DNA of 64,000 bases. It comes from Flavobacteriales bacterium. GTDB lineage: Bacteria > Bacteroidota > Bacteroidia > Flavobacteriales_F > PHOS-HE28. Both the position numbers and the translations under genes were made by a program. The DNA is taken from assembly GCA_016703105.1 (NCBI GenBank), contig JADJCS010000008.1, forward strand, positions 244,059-308,058, given 5' to 3'. Position 1 is the stretch's first letter. Every line of letters starts with the position of its first letter. Positions 35,208 through 44,842 of this stretch are shown one piece after another. The notes beneath the pieces were generated by a model, which saw only the letters and a program-made list of their open reading frames with translations, made no database searches and was not told the DNA's origin.

Positions 35208-36023
35208 TCAACGCAGGTAGCGATCCGCTTCGATCACCTCCCAGTCCGGATCGGCGCGCAGCAGTTGTTCGATGATCGGGCGGTGGCCATTGCCAACGAT
35301 GACAAGGACGCGCTGGTCGGTAGCCCGCGTGGAACGGCAGATGTTCGCGTACATCCGGATGTTGCGCAGGTACCATTGGCCGATGAACTCCGCACCGGCA
35401 TCGTCACCGAGCGGGCCAAGTCGTGCAGCGGCGAACACACCGTTCACCGCCAATGACAACCGGCTTCCCTCCTCGGAGTTCATTTGCCGCAATGCCTCGG
35501 TGATGGGCTGGTGCATGTGCATCGAATCCTCCTCCACCACCAGTTGCACCACACTATCCATGTAGGCCTCGAACCACGCGGTACGTCCGCTTTTCCCGGC
35601 TGCGTAGTTGAGGGTATCGAAGAGGAAGAGCCCATCGGCATCGATGCACTGCGGGGGGCCGGTATCGAAGCGACGCGCCTGGCGGAACCCGATCTGGTAC
35701 ACCTCGTTCGCCCGCAGCTTGAAGCGATCGGCCAGGTACTCGGCATACGCACTGTCCACGAACGGTTGATCCTCGACCACCTTCCATTCCACCATGATCC
35801 GGTCCGGCGCAAAGCCGGCCAGCTTGTCGTTCAATTCCTGGATCTCCGCTTGCCGCTGGGTGCTCAGGATGTCCATCTCACCGTGCTTGATCGCGTCCTG
35901 GTTCGACGCGAAATGAAAGGTGCCGAGCACGAGGATCTGCTTGCGCACACCCTGTTGTGCGATGGCGGATGCGGTGATCAAGGCAAGCGCAGCCCAGAGC
36001 GGATGGCGGAGGAACTGGATCAT
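35208..36023 (-). CDS. DUF5694-like exported protein
   Basis: A 271-residue protein with a signal peptide (FLRHPLWAALALITASAIAQ) and the N-terminal motif ILVLGTFHFASNQD typical of DUF5694/TraB-like proteins, followed by LDILSTQRQAEIQELNDKL and a late VLVIVGNGHRPIIEQLL. The H-F and G-H residues resemble the putative metal-binding positions of TraB/TIKI-type hydrolases, but function is unknown. I chose ATG 36023, supported by the signal peptide and the -7-like element directly upstream. A distant relative is at 43710. Confidence 0.75.
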   Translation of the reverse strand: MIQFLRHPLWAALALITASAIAQQGVRKQILVLGTFHFASNQDAIKHGEMDILSTQRQAEIQELNDKLAGFAPDRIMVEWKVVEDQPFVDSAYAEYLADRFKLRANEVYQIGFRQARRFDTGPPQCIDADGLFLFDTLNYAAGKSGRTAWFEAYMDSVVQLVVEEDSMHMHQPITEALRQMNSEEGSRLSLAVNGVFAAARLGPLGDDAGAEFIGQWYLRNIRMYANICRSTRATDQRVLVIVGNGHRPIIEQLLRADPDWEVIEADRYLR

Positions 36024-36026
36024 GGT

Positions 36027-36034
36027 GAAATGTA
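36027..36034 (-). promoter_or_regulatory. -7-like element TACATTTC, 3 nt before the start codon
   Basis: One mismatch to TAnnTTTG. Only ACC separates it from ATG 36023 on the minus strand. Confidence 0.4.
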
Positions 36035-36140
36035 GAAATTGGATGCTCGCCGCTTTGTGGTCACGCTTTTGGGCAGGGTCATGTGATCGGATGGACATGC
36101 CTGCCTGACGAAGGCATGGCTTGGTCGCGGATCATGTGCG

Positions 36141-36556
36141 CTACAAGAACTCCTTCCTGAACGCCGCAGGTTTCAGGATCCGGGTCTTGCCATGCTTCTT
36201 CAGTACGAGCAGATCCTCATCGCCAGTGATCAGGAAGTCGGCCTTTCCCTTCTTGGCCAGCGCGAGCAGGTAGTCGTCCTTCGGGTCGCGGCAGATCCGG
36301 TCGTAGGGTGGCTTGACTTTCACCAGCGTGCCGTTGCGCTTCACGATGGCCAGGATCTCGACCGCTTCTTCCACCGGGAAATACTTCCTGAAATACGGCC
36401 TCGATACAACCCCCTCGACTTCTTCCAGCATGCGTGAAGAAACCAGCAGGTCCAGGTCGTCATTCGCCAGCACTTCCCTGAACCAGCGGAGCTCACCGCC
36501 GATCGCGCGCTGAGGATGATGTTGGCATCAACGACGAGCCGGACGCGTTTGCTCAC
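36141..36556 (-). pseudogene. PIN-domain toxin, one frameshift
   Basis: The N-terminus (RVRLVVDANIILS, first catalytic Asp) and the rest (VLANDDLDLLVSSRMLEEV ... RDPKDDYLLALAKKGKADFLITGDEDLL) lie in two frames. One base is missing near 36505-36512; restoring it gives IGGELRWFREVLANDD across the junction. The intact protein, about 139 residues, matches the PIN-family putative toxin group (ribonucleases of type II toxin-antitoxin modules). All four acidic residues seem present. Its start overlaps the antitoxin stop by 29 nt. Confidence 0.8.
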
Positions 36557-36779
36557 GGGCGTGGATCTTGGCGCGCTCTTCTTCGACCATCGCGGTGAGT
36601 CGCTTCTCGCTGATCTTCACCTTGCTGAAGATCTCCACCAACCGGTCGATGTCCTTCGAGCGTTGGCGCTTCTGGATGCGCTTGGCCACCTTCAGCTTGT
36701 CTGCCGGGGACAACTGGTCCACCAGTTCGACGACTTGATCGAGCGTGAGAGCGACGGATGGTTTGTTCGTGAAGGACAT
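36528..36779 (-). CDS. Antitoxin partner of the PIN toxin
   Basis: An 83-residue helical, charged protein (ALTLDQVVELVDQLSPADKLKVAKRI) directly upstream of and overlapping the PIN gene. The N-terminal TLDQVVELVDQLSPADKLKV pattern is typical of small antitoxins paired with PIN-family toxins in Bacteroidota and cyanobacteria. DNA binding cannot be seen clearly. A perfect -7 element lies 18 nt upstream, so the pair has its own promoter and is probably autoregulated, as in other modules. Confidence 0.75.
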   Translation of the reverse strand: MSFTNKPSVALTLDQVVELVDQLSPADKLKVAKRIQKRQRSKDIDRLVEIFSKVKISEKRLTAMVEEERAKIHAREQTRPARR

Positions 36780-36797
36780 GACCTGTGGCTAGTTGTC

Positions 36798-36805
36798 CAA
36801 AGATA
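36798..36805 (-). promoter_or_regulatory. -7 element TATCTTTG of the PIN toxin-antitoxin operon
   Basis: A perfect TAnnTTTG match on the minus strand, 18 nt before ATG 36779. Confidence 0.5.
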
Positions 36806-36945
36806 GAACGTCATGCGCGGAGAACGGCGACTTGTCCGCCCGGCTGCCAGTCTTCGCCTCATCCAGCCCATGCGATGCGAGGAAGGGATACCGATCGTCA
36901 GCAGTGCCGCCGGCACCTCAATTCCGCTGACGTCAGGTTATCACA

Positions 36946-38100
36946 CTACATCCGGAGTAACCGCAGAATGAGTTTCCACGCCACGAGGTCGGAAGCCTTT
37001 TCGGGATACATGTTCTTCGACGTCTCCCAGTCGTAGAATTTCCGCAGCGCTTCCAGGAATTCCGACTCGCTGGAGAACACGACCGTATCGGGATAGTCTC
37101 CGGTATCGATGCGCACGAACCGCGATCCGTTCCACGTGATGTTGGTGTCGCCTTCCTTGTTCGAAGTGGTGAAACGTGCGCCGGTTTTCATAGCCGCCAC
37201 GATGGTCTGTTGCAGCGCGGGAACGGTGTCGAGGTGTGCTTCGGCGTTCAACGAGGCGAGGCAGATCGCTTGATACCGTTCGGTCGCACCCGTATCAGCA
37301 GCGGGCGCATCGTCGGGCATGAACCCGCGTGTCCAGTGGCTGAACCAACTGTCCGCCGTATTCCTGTAATAGTCGTGATGCGTCGCCGGTGCGTCCGCCC
37401 ACGACGTCTTCACACCTAGCGAGTAGCAGTTGGTATGGGGCATGGCCGCCTCGAAGCGTAGCTCGAAGTCATACCGCGCGCCGACCACCTTGGCGTTGGC
37501 CGTTAGGATCAGGCGGTCGTTCTGCATGGAGGCGGCGAACAGGGTCATCAGGTCGCGCTCCAACGCGAACTGGATCTCGCGCGGCGGACGATGGTCACGA
37601 AAGTGCAGCAGGCGTTCCACGCCTCTGGCTGTTTCCACGATCGCCAGTGCGCCTTTCGGAATGCTGGCGGGTTGGGCGTTCTCCACCGCAACGCGCTCCC
37701 GCATCATCGACCGGACGATCTCCGGACCCGAGCGGGCTTCGCGCTGGGCCAGCTGGTCCAGCGCATCCGGCTTCGGTTCGAGCGCTTTGCGGATGGCGTC
37801 CATGTCCGGTTCGGGTTCCGGTGGCAAGGGCGGTTCGAGCACGAAGAAGTGTCGTTGTTCGGTGGTGAACTCGCCCGCGTAGGAGTAGTTGTTGCGCGCA
37901 TAGAAGACCACCTCTCCGGTCGATCTACGGCGCACGTCCTGGACCGCATTTGCCAGCTTGATGGACGCGCCGCACGGCGCGGCGGGAAAACCGTTCTCAA
38001 TGGCCACAATGGTGTTGCCGGCTTGGAGCTCGGCTTCAACGAGCGCGCGCAAGGGTGCGGGGAACTCCGCGATCTGCTGGCGGAAGGGCTCGGGGATCAT
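36946..38100 (-). CDS. Protein of unknown function
   Basis: A 384-residue protein with no signal peptide or membrane helix. I do not recognise a domain. The N-terminal third is helical (FRQQIAEFPAPLRALVEAEL). A proline-rich linker (EPPLPPEPEPD) follows at about residues 88-98. The C-terminal half contains a conserved-looking FYDWETSKNMYPEKASDLVAWKLILRLLRM end. It lies 21 nt downstream of the membrane protein gene at 38122, so the two are probably co-transcribed. Confidence 0.6.
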   Translation of the reverse strand: MIPEPFRQQIAEFPAPLRALVEAELQAGNTIVAIENGFPAAPCGASIKLANAVQDVRRRSTGEVVFYARNNYSYAGEFTTEQRHFFVLEPPLPPEPEPDMDAIRKALEPKPDALDQLAQREARSGPEIVRSMMRERVAVENAQPASIPKGALAIVETARGVERLLHFRDHRPPREIQFALERDLMTLFAASMQNDRLILTANAKVVGARYDFELRFEAAMPHTNCYSLGVKTSWADAPATHHDYYRNTADSWFSHWTRGFMPDDAPAADTGATERYQAICLASLNAEAHLDTVPALQQTIVAAMKTGARFTTSNKEGDTNITWNGSRFVRIDTGDYPDTVVFSSESEFLEALRKFYDWETSKNMYPEKASDLVAWKLILRLLRM

Positions 38101-38121
38101 TGGTCCGCTGGTGCCTCCACC

Positions 38122-39123
38122 CTATTGTTCCAGCCTGAACTCGAAGTCGGCGATCACCTCGGTGAAATCCACACCCGTGCCGGCGAACTTTTCGGGGAGG
38201 ATGCGGAACATCTCTGTGCCCCAGCGCTTCAGGTCCTTGAGATGTGAACCCGTGGTGTAGTTCGACGCGGGAATGCGGTCCACCCAACGCTGCAAGGCCT
38301 TGAGCGCGGGCCGGGCGAAGCGGGCTTGTTCGGCGGAAGACAGCTCAGCATCGCGAAGGAACGACAGCGCAGGTTCCACATGGCCGGTCTCCAGTTCGCT
38401 GGACAGACGCTCCAAGAACTGTGGATGCGAACGCAGGCGCGCAGTGGCAGCCTCGCGCACTTCGCTGCCCGCATCACCATTCGCCCGCCACAGCAAGCTT
38501 TCGAAATCGTTCTCCGGATCAAGCTTGGCGATCTCGGCGAGTTGTTCCGCGGATGCTGGGCCCAGGTTGCTGATACGGTGGGCGAAGCCGACCACACCGC
38601 GAACGCCGTTGGTAGCGATCCAGTAGCCGCCAACGGCCACGCAGACCACAAGGCTGAAGGCGGTGAACCACGCCCACGGCCGATGCAACCACTGTGTTGG
38701 AACTGCGGCTGCGAGCTTCGGATTGAGGCTCCCGACCACCACCAGCACGGTGGAGAGGGTAACGAGGTAGAGCACTGGACTGTAGAGCCCGCGCGGCGTG
38801 AATCCCGGCCGGATGTACAAGGCGATGAACACGAACGAAACGGCCGCCAGCGCAAGTGCCGCAGCGACGGTGAGCGCGTAGAGCATGGGCCGGCCCAGTC
38901 GGATCCAATCGGATCCACCGCCGGCGGTAACGCAGAGCAGCGCGACCATCAACAGCAGCCACAGCGGAACCAATATGGTCAGGGCGGGCGTTACCCATTG
39001 ATCGTTGCTGGCCTCCTTGCGCGCCCACTCCCACAGGAAAGGTTGCAGCCGCAGCAGGAAAAGGAGAGTGGCGACACCGGCGCAGCCTGTGCCGATGATC
39101 TGTTGGGAAGCAGTAGGATTCAT
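38122..39123 (-). CDS. Membrane protein of unknown function
   Basis: A 333-residue protein with about five membrane helices in residues 10-185 (ILVPLWLLLMVALLCVTAG, ALTVAAALALAAVSFVFIAL, LYLVTLSTVLVVVGSL, WFTAFSLVVCVAVGGYWIA). A cytoplasmic helical domain follows in which DPENDFESLLWRANGDAGSEVREAATARL resembles HEAT-like repeats. It is first in a probable two-gene operon with 36946. I cannot name a function. Confidence 0.6.
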   Translation of the reverse strand: MNPTASQQIIGTGCAGVATLLFLLRLQPFLWEWARKEASNDQWVTPALTILVPLWLLLMVALLCVTAGGGSDWIRLGRPMLYALTVAAALALAAVSFVFIALYIRPGFTPRGLYSPVLYLVTLSTVLVVVGSLNPKLAAAVPTQWLHRPWAWFTAFSLVVCVAVGGYWIATNGVRGVVGFAHRISNLGPASAEQLAEIAKLDPENDFESLLWRANGDAGSEVREAATARLRSHPQFLERLSSELETGHVEPALSFLRDAELSSAEQARFARPALKALQRWVDRIPASNYTTGSHLKDLKRWGTEMFRILPEKFAGTGVDFTEVIADFEFRLEQ

Positions 39124-39349
39124 ACTCGGGATCGGTGGAGAGCGATGAGCAGGTTGAGGCCAAAATAGCTGTCGTCGCGAACGTGAGGACCACCGGTGAT
39201 CCCCCGTCTTCGAGGAAGGGAACCCTTCCGTTCCGTGACGCCGGGATCTTTCGCCTCAGCCACGCGGAGGTGAACCCGGGCTCCGATAGGACATCCTTAA
39301 CCGATCCTTAAACCCTGCTCACGCTCGGTGTTTATGGGACACGGTCCCG

Positions 39350-39357
39350 TATACTTG
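39350..39357 (+). promoter_or_regulatory. -7-like element TATACTTG, 5 nt before the kinase start
   Basis: One mismatch to TAnnTTTG, with TTTA at 39331 at -33 spacing and the inverted repeat GGGAC-ac-GGTCCC (39336-39347) between them, which could be an operator. Confidence 0.45.
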
Positions 39358-39362
39358 AAAGG

Positions 39363-40865
39363 ATGAAGCGGATGGAGCGTTCGGACCTGGGGATCACCAT
39401 GGCCTTGGGGGCCTTGTTCCTGGCCGGTTTGCTCGCGTGGGGCACCGTTCTGCGGCGTGAACGCACCGACCTACTGAACCAGGCACAGTTGCGCTTGGAC
39501 AGCGTTGCAGCCCAAGTGCGGGATGATGCGCGTTGCGTTGAACTCTTTGCAGAACGCTCCCTCCCCGGTGGGTCCGAATTCTACTTGATCGCTCCGCCGA
39601 GCAGCGCGGGAACGATCAGCGATACCATTGCGCAGTACCGGGTACACACCGCCGGTCCGGACACCGTACTGCAACGCAGCCGCTTTCCTGTGGAGGTCCC
39701 GGCGGCCATGCGGATCCATGTGCGCCTCAACTTCCTGCTGCCCATGGAGGTCAGCCAGAGCGATACCGGCAGCACCGGATCACCGGGCGTGTTCGCGGAC
39801 CGCGGTCTGCTCTGTGCCGAGGTGGCCGGGCGACGGATGGAATTGGTGGATGTGGCGCGCTTCACCCGATCGCTTCGGGAGACATTTTCGCAAAAGGGTG
39901 ACGCAGGTTTTGTGGCGCTGATCATGGACACCCTTTCGATGGATACCCTCTTCCGAACGCCAACTCACGGACCCGCTGATGATGCACCATCGGTGCGCTC
40001 CTCGGCCATCGTGCCACCTGACGTAGCGCCGTGGGTGGTGGTGCTGCACTTGCCCGGCCTTACTGCTGCCGCCCTGCGGGAAACCCTACCCTACCTGTGG
40101 ATCTTCCTGGCCCTGTTCGGTGTGTTGGTGCTCACCCTGTGGAGGAGCCGGCGCGCATGGGCCCAGGAGCGACGGTTGGCGCAAATGCAACTGGACCTGG
40201 TGAGCAACATCACCCACGAGTTCAACACACCGCTCACGCACATCTCCCTGGCCTTGGACACACTGCGGCGGCCGGACCAGCACGCGCAGCATGCGCACAT
40301 GATGGAGGTGATCGGTGAGGAGAACGAACGCATGCAGGCCAACGTGAAGAAGGTGATGTCCGTGAGCCTGCTGGACCAGGAGGCGCTACCGTTGGAATTG
40401 GAGCTTCACGATGCGCATGAACTGCTGCAAGCGACCCTGCGCTCGCTTCGACCTGCGCTGGACCGGGAGGCCGTAGCGGTGTCCTGCACCTTCGAGGCCA
40501 GTGACCCGTGGGTACTTGTGGATGCGACCTACCTCACCAATGTGTTCCATTCCCTGTTGGACAACGCGATCCGATACGGCCGTGCGCCCCGACAGGTGAA
40601 CATCGCCACCCGCGACACGTCGAGCGGTCTGCGGATCACCATCGCGGACAACGGGCCGGGCATTCCCGCCAGCGAACAGCAGTTGGTGTTCAACAAGTTC
40701 TTCCGCGGCACCAACGGCCGCGAAGCATCCGTGAAAGGCACGGGCATCGGCCTGTACTTCGCGCGCAAAGTGGTGATGGCCCATGGTGGAACCATCGCGT
40801 TGAACGCAGGCCCCGCGGGCGGGGTCGAGGTCGAACTCGTTCTTCCGAAACCGGCACATGGCTGA
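39363..40865 (+). CDS. Sensor histidine kinase of a two-component system
   Basis: A 500-residue membrane kinase. TM1 is at about residues 10-30, then an extracytoplasmic domain of about 210 residues, and TM2 at about 243-262 (LWIFLALFGVLVLTLW). The HisKA domain has VSNITHEFNTPLTHISLAL with phospho-His at about residue 285. The HATPase domain has SLLDNAIRYG, ADNGPGIP and KGTGIGLYFARKV. It overlaps the OmpR-type regulator by 8 nt. The signal is unknown, and no HAMP domain is evident. The pair is probably transcribed from the -7 element just upstream. Confidence 0.9.
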   Translation: MKRMERSDLGITMALGALFLAGLLAWGTVLRRERTDLLNQAQLRLDSVAAQVRDDARCVELFAERSLPGGSEFYLIAPPSSAGTISDTIAQYRVHTAGPDTVLQRSRFPVEVPAAMRIHVRLNFLLPMEVSQSDTGSTGSPGVFADRGLLCAEVAGRRMELVDVARFTRSLRETFSQKGDAGFVALIMDTLSMDTLFRTPTHGPADDAPSVRSSAIVPPDVAPWVVVLHLPGLTAAALRETLPYLWIFLALFGVLVLTLWRSRRAWAQERRLAQMQLDLVSNITHEFNTPLTHISLALDTLRRPDQHAQHAHMMEVIGEENERMQANVKKVMSVSLLDQEALPLELELHDAHELLQATLRSLRPALDREAVAVSCTFEASDPWVLVDATYLTNVFHSLLDNAIRYGRAPRQVNIATRDTSSGLRITIADNGPGIPASEQQLVFNKFFRGTNGREASVKGTGIGLYFARKVVMAHGGTIALNAGPAGGVEVELVLPKPAHG

Positions 40866-41577
40866 GCGGACCATCCTGATCGTCGAGGACGAACCGCACA
40901 TGGCGGAGCTGCTGCGGAGCAGATTCCAACAGGAGGGCTTCGTCGTGCACCATGCCGCGGATGGCCTGGAGGCCTTGGCGCGGTTCACGGCGGTGCGACC
41001 GGACCTGTGCATCCTGGACGTGATGCTGCCCAAAATGGACGGATTCCAGGTGGCCCGCGAAATGCGGAAGATCGCTCCACTGGCGGCTTTCATCTTCCTC
41101 ACCGCGCGCAACACCTTGCCCGACAAGCAGGCCGGATTCAACAGCGGTTGCGACGACTACTTGACCAAGCCATTCCTGTTCGAAGAACTGCTGTTGCGCG
41201 TGAACGCCGTGCTCTACCGCACGCAGGGACCCAAGGTGCACGCCAGCGGATCGTTGGTCTTTCCCACCTTCACACTGCACGTGCGCGAACGCAACCTGGA
41301 AATGCCGGGGCGCACCATAACGCTCACCGCGAAGGAGAACCAGATCCTCTACATCCTGCTTTCCAACGCGGGCAACATGGTGGAGCGGCAATTCCTGGTG
41401 GAGCAGGTATGGGGCAGGATGGACGACTATCATTCGCGTTCGCTGGACGTCTACCTCACGCGCTTGCGCAAGTACATCCAGCTCATTCCGGGGGTCACCT
41501 TGGCCAATGTCTATGGCAAGGGCTTCCTGGTCACTGTGGCGGAGAGCCGCGCCGGTATTGGGGAACCGGGTTCTTAG
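40858..41577 (+). CDS. OmpR/PhoB-family response regulator
   Basis: A 239-residue regulator. The receiver has LIVEDEPHMAELL, the phospho-acceptor Asp in LCILDVMLPKMDG (about residue 53), T in FLTARN and K in YLTKPF. The winged-helix DNA-binding domain at about residues 140-230 has LTAKENQILYILLSNAGNMVERQFLVEQVWG and DVYLTRLRKYI. It overlaps the kinase gene, so it is its partner. Targets cannot be read from this window. Confidence 0.92.
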   Translation: MAERTILIVEDEPHMAELLRSRFQQEGFVVHHAADGLEALARFTAVRPDLCILDVMLPKMDGFQVAREMRKIAPLAAFIFLTARNTLPDKQAGFNSGCDDYLTKPFLFEELLLRVNAVLYRTQGPKVHASGSLVFPTFTLHVRERNLEMPGRTITLTAKENQILYILLSNAGNMVERQFLVEQVWGRMDDYHSRSLDVYLTRLRKYIQLIPGVTLANVYGKGFLVTVAESRAGIGEPGS

Positions 41578-41671
41578 GTTTTCATTAAGCATCGGCCGGC
41601 AAGCCGAGCATCGTCATCCACGCACGTTCACCACGCACATCGGCACACGCCGTCGCATCAAACGCCGGCTC

Positions 41672-43481
41672 ATGCAAACCACCTTTCAAGACACTCTTCT
41701 CGCTTTCCTTCTCTTCGGCTGTTCCAACGGCCGTCGCTAACGCGCAATCCTCCTATTGCATTCCAGTGCACGGTGGACAGATCGTCGCACCCATCCTCAC
41801 GTCGGTCTCGCTCGGCACCATCAACAATACGGGTACGAATGCTCCGCTGGTGCCCTCGGGCTACTCCGACTATACCGCCTTGCAGACCACGCTCGCCGTG
41901 GGCCCTTCCCACACACTTACGATCGGATCGGACGACTCGTTCCCGCACAATTTCGCTGCCTGGATAGATGTGGATCATGACCGGCGCTTCAGTGATGACG
42001 AGCGTATCGGCTTGGCCGTGATGACCTTTAATTCCTACACGATCAACTTCAACTTCTCGTTGCCCGCCGACGCACTGAACGGACCGACACGCTTGCGCAT
42101 CCGCGGTGTAGAGGAACCCTTCGGCCCGTGGACGCTTTCCAATGATCCCTGCATCCCCTTCACGTACGGGGAAGCGGAGGATTACACCGTGGTGATCACG
42201 GGAGGTGGCGACAACGATGCTGCATTGACGGAGCTCGTTTCCCCGATCAGTGCCGTGGGCCTCGGCGTGGAACCCGTGACCGTGAGGGTCGAGAACAGGG
42301 GGGGCGTCGCGCTCAGCAATCTGCAAGTGCAGCTGACGGTGGATGGGTCGCTCGGTCCCGTGGAAGTCGTAGCCGGGCCCGTGCAACCGGGTGCAAGTGT
42401 GGACCATACGTTCCAGACCACGGTGGACCACTCAGGGACGGCGTGCCATCTCATCAATGCGACGCTGCTCACCGCGGACAGCCGACCGGATAACAATGCA
42501 CTGACCATCGATGTCTGCAGATTGGATCCCATCACCGGATCCGATGTGTGGTACATCCACTCCGACCAGTTCCAGTTGATGGAGACATACAGCAGCGGCA
42601 CCACCAATGAGACCACGATGAATACCGCGTTCGGCCAAGGCAACTGGCAGTTGGGCCATTTCGAGACCATCAACGTGGCACAGGTCTTCGGGCCGGGCAC
42701 CTGCACCATCTTCATCGACGGAACCTCCCTCGACGCGGACCCGATGATGGCCTTTCTGGCCAGCCATCAAGAAACCGTGGAGCGCTGGGTGGCCGCCGGT
42801 GGAAAGCTCTTCCTGAACAGTTCCCCTGACTCGCAGGACTTCACCGGCCATGTGCGTTTGGACCTTGGTTTCGGTGGTGTGTCCATCGCACAGGGCTATT
42901 CGGTGAGCTACGCCCGGCCGTACGGTTCGCACCCGATCCACACCGGTCCGTACCAGCCCATCGGTTCGGAATGGACCGCCTTCTACTATGCCAATGCGGT
43001 GCTTCACGGTGAAGGGCTTACACGGGTGAACGTGGAGAACAACGATGACTATTTCGGCGGCCCCGCGGTGGACCTGCCCACCTTGGCGGAGAAGGACTGG
43101 GGTGCTGGGAAGGTGTTGTTCGGCACCATCGGCCCGAGCGAGCTGTTCGGGACCGAGGCCATGAACGACCGGGCCAATATCCTGGACCACATCACCGATT
43201 GCAGCACCGTCACAACCGGCATCGGATCACAGGATGTCGCATCCGTGTTGGTGGCCTATCCCAACCCGACCCGCGGTGAACTGCGCATCAGCTGCGCCAA
43301 AGGGCTGAAGCCGATCACCGTAACGGTACATGACCTGCTTGGCACCCGGGTCGCGATGCCGGTCTCGCTGCTGGATGATCAGGTGGTCATCGATGCGGAC
43401 GCCTGTGCTTCGGGCACCTACATCGTATCGCTCGGGTTCGCGAACGGGAGCCAGCAGCATTTGCGGTTCGTGCGGGAGTAG
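41672..43481 (+). CDS. Secreted GEVED-domain protein with T9SS sorting domain, frameshift at start
   Basis: The main frame runs to 43481; its first clear in-frame start is GTG 41766. Upstream in the same frame, FKTLFSLSFSSAVPTAVANAQ reads as a signal peptide. It joins the ATG at 41672 only if one base is removed (extra C at about 41675). Mature regions: a GEVED domain (WIDVDHDRRFSDDERIGL ... GEAEDYTVVI), a CARDB-like repeat (NRGGVALSNLQVQLTVDG), and a segment with DLPTLAEKDWGAGKVLFGTIGPSE. The T9SS sorting domain starts at VAYPNPTRGELRISC. It follows the two-component operon by 94 bp. Confidence 0.75.
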
Positions 43482-43698
43482 GAACATCGGAAGAATGGAC
43501 GATGGGCAGTCCGGAAATACCCGGCCCTGAACAGGGTGGCGGGCGTGTTCATGCTCAAGCGCTCGCCCCGACCATTGTCGGTATCTAAAGGCCGCGCCCA
43601 TCCAGGTTCAGGGTCCCGTGCATCTTCTGCGTGGCCAGTCGGACATTTGCGTGACCGGTCCACCTGTCCCTCAAGAATTCACGCCCAAATACGCATCG

Positions 43699-43706
43699 TA
43701 CACTTG
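43699..43706 (+). promoter_or_regulatory. -7-like element TACACTTG, 3 nt before the start codon
   Basis: One mismatch to TAnnTTTG. Only AAC separates it from ATG 43710. The preceding 220 bp (43482-43698) holds no gene that I can support. Confidence 0.4.
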
Positions 43707-43709
43707 AAC

Positions 43710-44723
43710 ATGCGACCATCATCGATCATTCTACTTGCCCTTGTTCCGTTGATCCTCTGCGCGGGATGCAGCCCTTCCGGTCCAACGACCGCCGAACCTG
43801 AAGTGCTGCTGGTGGGTGTTGTTCATCAACTCCCCGACAGCCTCTCCTGCAACTGGAAGAGCGCCTATGACAAGGTGCTCCGCTACGCACCCGACGCCAT
43901 GGCCGTGGAGCATGTGCCGACGGTCGACACGCTCAGCCTGGCCCACTTCTTCGGCGAGGACTTCAAGGACTACCGGGACTCGGTGATCGTTTCGTGGGAG
44001 GGTCGCCGCCTTTCCCTGGAAGAGATGAACACCTTGAGGAACACGCCACCCGCAGGAGCGGACAGCACGGCCCGCTTGATGCATCAATGGCGTTATGCCG
44101 CACTGATGTTGGACATGGCCAACCGTGACCAGGCTTCCTTCCAACTGCGCAACGTGGATGTCTCTAGGCTGGCCGACACCAGCACTGCCTTCGGACGCGC
44201 GTTCGTCAAGCGGCATGAGCGCATCTTGGGCTACATGCGCACAACGGAATTCGGCAACCTGGTGCATCCGTTGGCCGCGGTGCTCGGCATCGAACACCTG
44301 CATCCCACGGACGAGCGGCGCTACAACGCGGAGCAGAGCCTTGCCTATCAGGCCTTCACCCAGAAACTGGACAGCACGCGCGGCGCTGCTTACGAGCAGC
44401 TATGGGCGAAGTTCAACGCCGCCGAAGCGGAGGCCATGCAAGAGTGCGCGGTGCTCGATCGGGTGAACACGCACGCGTGGATCGCCCATGGGGACAGCCT
44501 GCAAACGAAAGCACTGGCCGCTTGGGGCGATGCGGACTACGCGGCCTTCGTGCGGGCCTGGGAGGCGCGCAACACGTCCATCGCCGATCGCATCATCGCG
44601 GCGGCGGAAGCTGACCAGGCGCAGCGCATCGCGGTGTTCTATGGGTACATGCACGTGGCACCGTTGAAGCGGGCACTGGAAGCGAAAGGCTACCGGGTGA
44701 AGGTGCTGGAGGAGCTGAAGTGA
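43710..44723 (+). CDS. DUF5694-like lipoprotein
   Basis: A 337-residue protein with a lipoprotein signal (LVPLILCAGCSPSG, lipobox Cys at residue 19). The N-terminal EVLLVGVVHQLPDSL and AMAVEHVPTVD parallel the VLGTFHF and MVEWKVVED segments of the protein at 35208, and RIAVFYGYMHVAPLKRAL near the end parallels its VGNGHRPII. It is therefore probably a distant member of the DUF5694/TraB-like group. Function unknown. It is monocistronic; the following genes run on the other strand. Confidence 0.7.
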   Translation: MRPSSIILLALVPLILCAGCSPSGPTTAEPEVLLVGVVHQLPDSLSCNWKSAYDKVLRYAPDAMAVEHVPTVDTLSLAHFFGEDFKDYRDSVIVSWEGRRLSLEEMNTLRNTPPAGADSTARLMHQWRYAALMLDMANRDQASFQLRNVDVSRLADTSTAFGRAFVKRHERILGYMRTTEFGNLVHPLAAVLGIEHLHPTDERRYNAEQSLAYQAFTQKLDSTRGAAYEQLWAKFNAAEAEAMQECAVLDRVNTHAWIAHGDSLQTKALAAWGDADYAAFVRAWEARNTSIADRIIAAAEADQAQRIAVFYGYMHVAPLKRALEAKGYRVKVLEELK

Positions 44724-44748
44724 GCGTGCCCTGGGCTCCAGAAGCAGC

Positions 44749-44841
44749 CCCCTCACTTCATCGATACTATCCAGACCTCCCGCGAAACCTTGCCCGCTTG
44801 CACCCTACCGGCCCTGAAGCGCTCGTCCTTGAACCAGCCCC
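44749..44841 (-). repeat. Degenerate ~90-bp repeat, copy 1
   Basis: It matches 49659-49747 over its length (both begin CTCACTTCATC and end TCCTTGAACCAGC on the plus strand). On the minus strand it can be read as GWFKDERFRAGRVQAGKVSRE, ending at a stop. It begins directly after the stop of the gene at 44843. Origin unknown; it could be a decayed gene end. Confidence 0.5.
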
Positions 44842-44842
44842 C

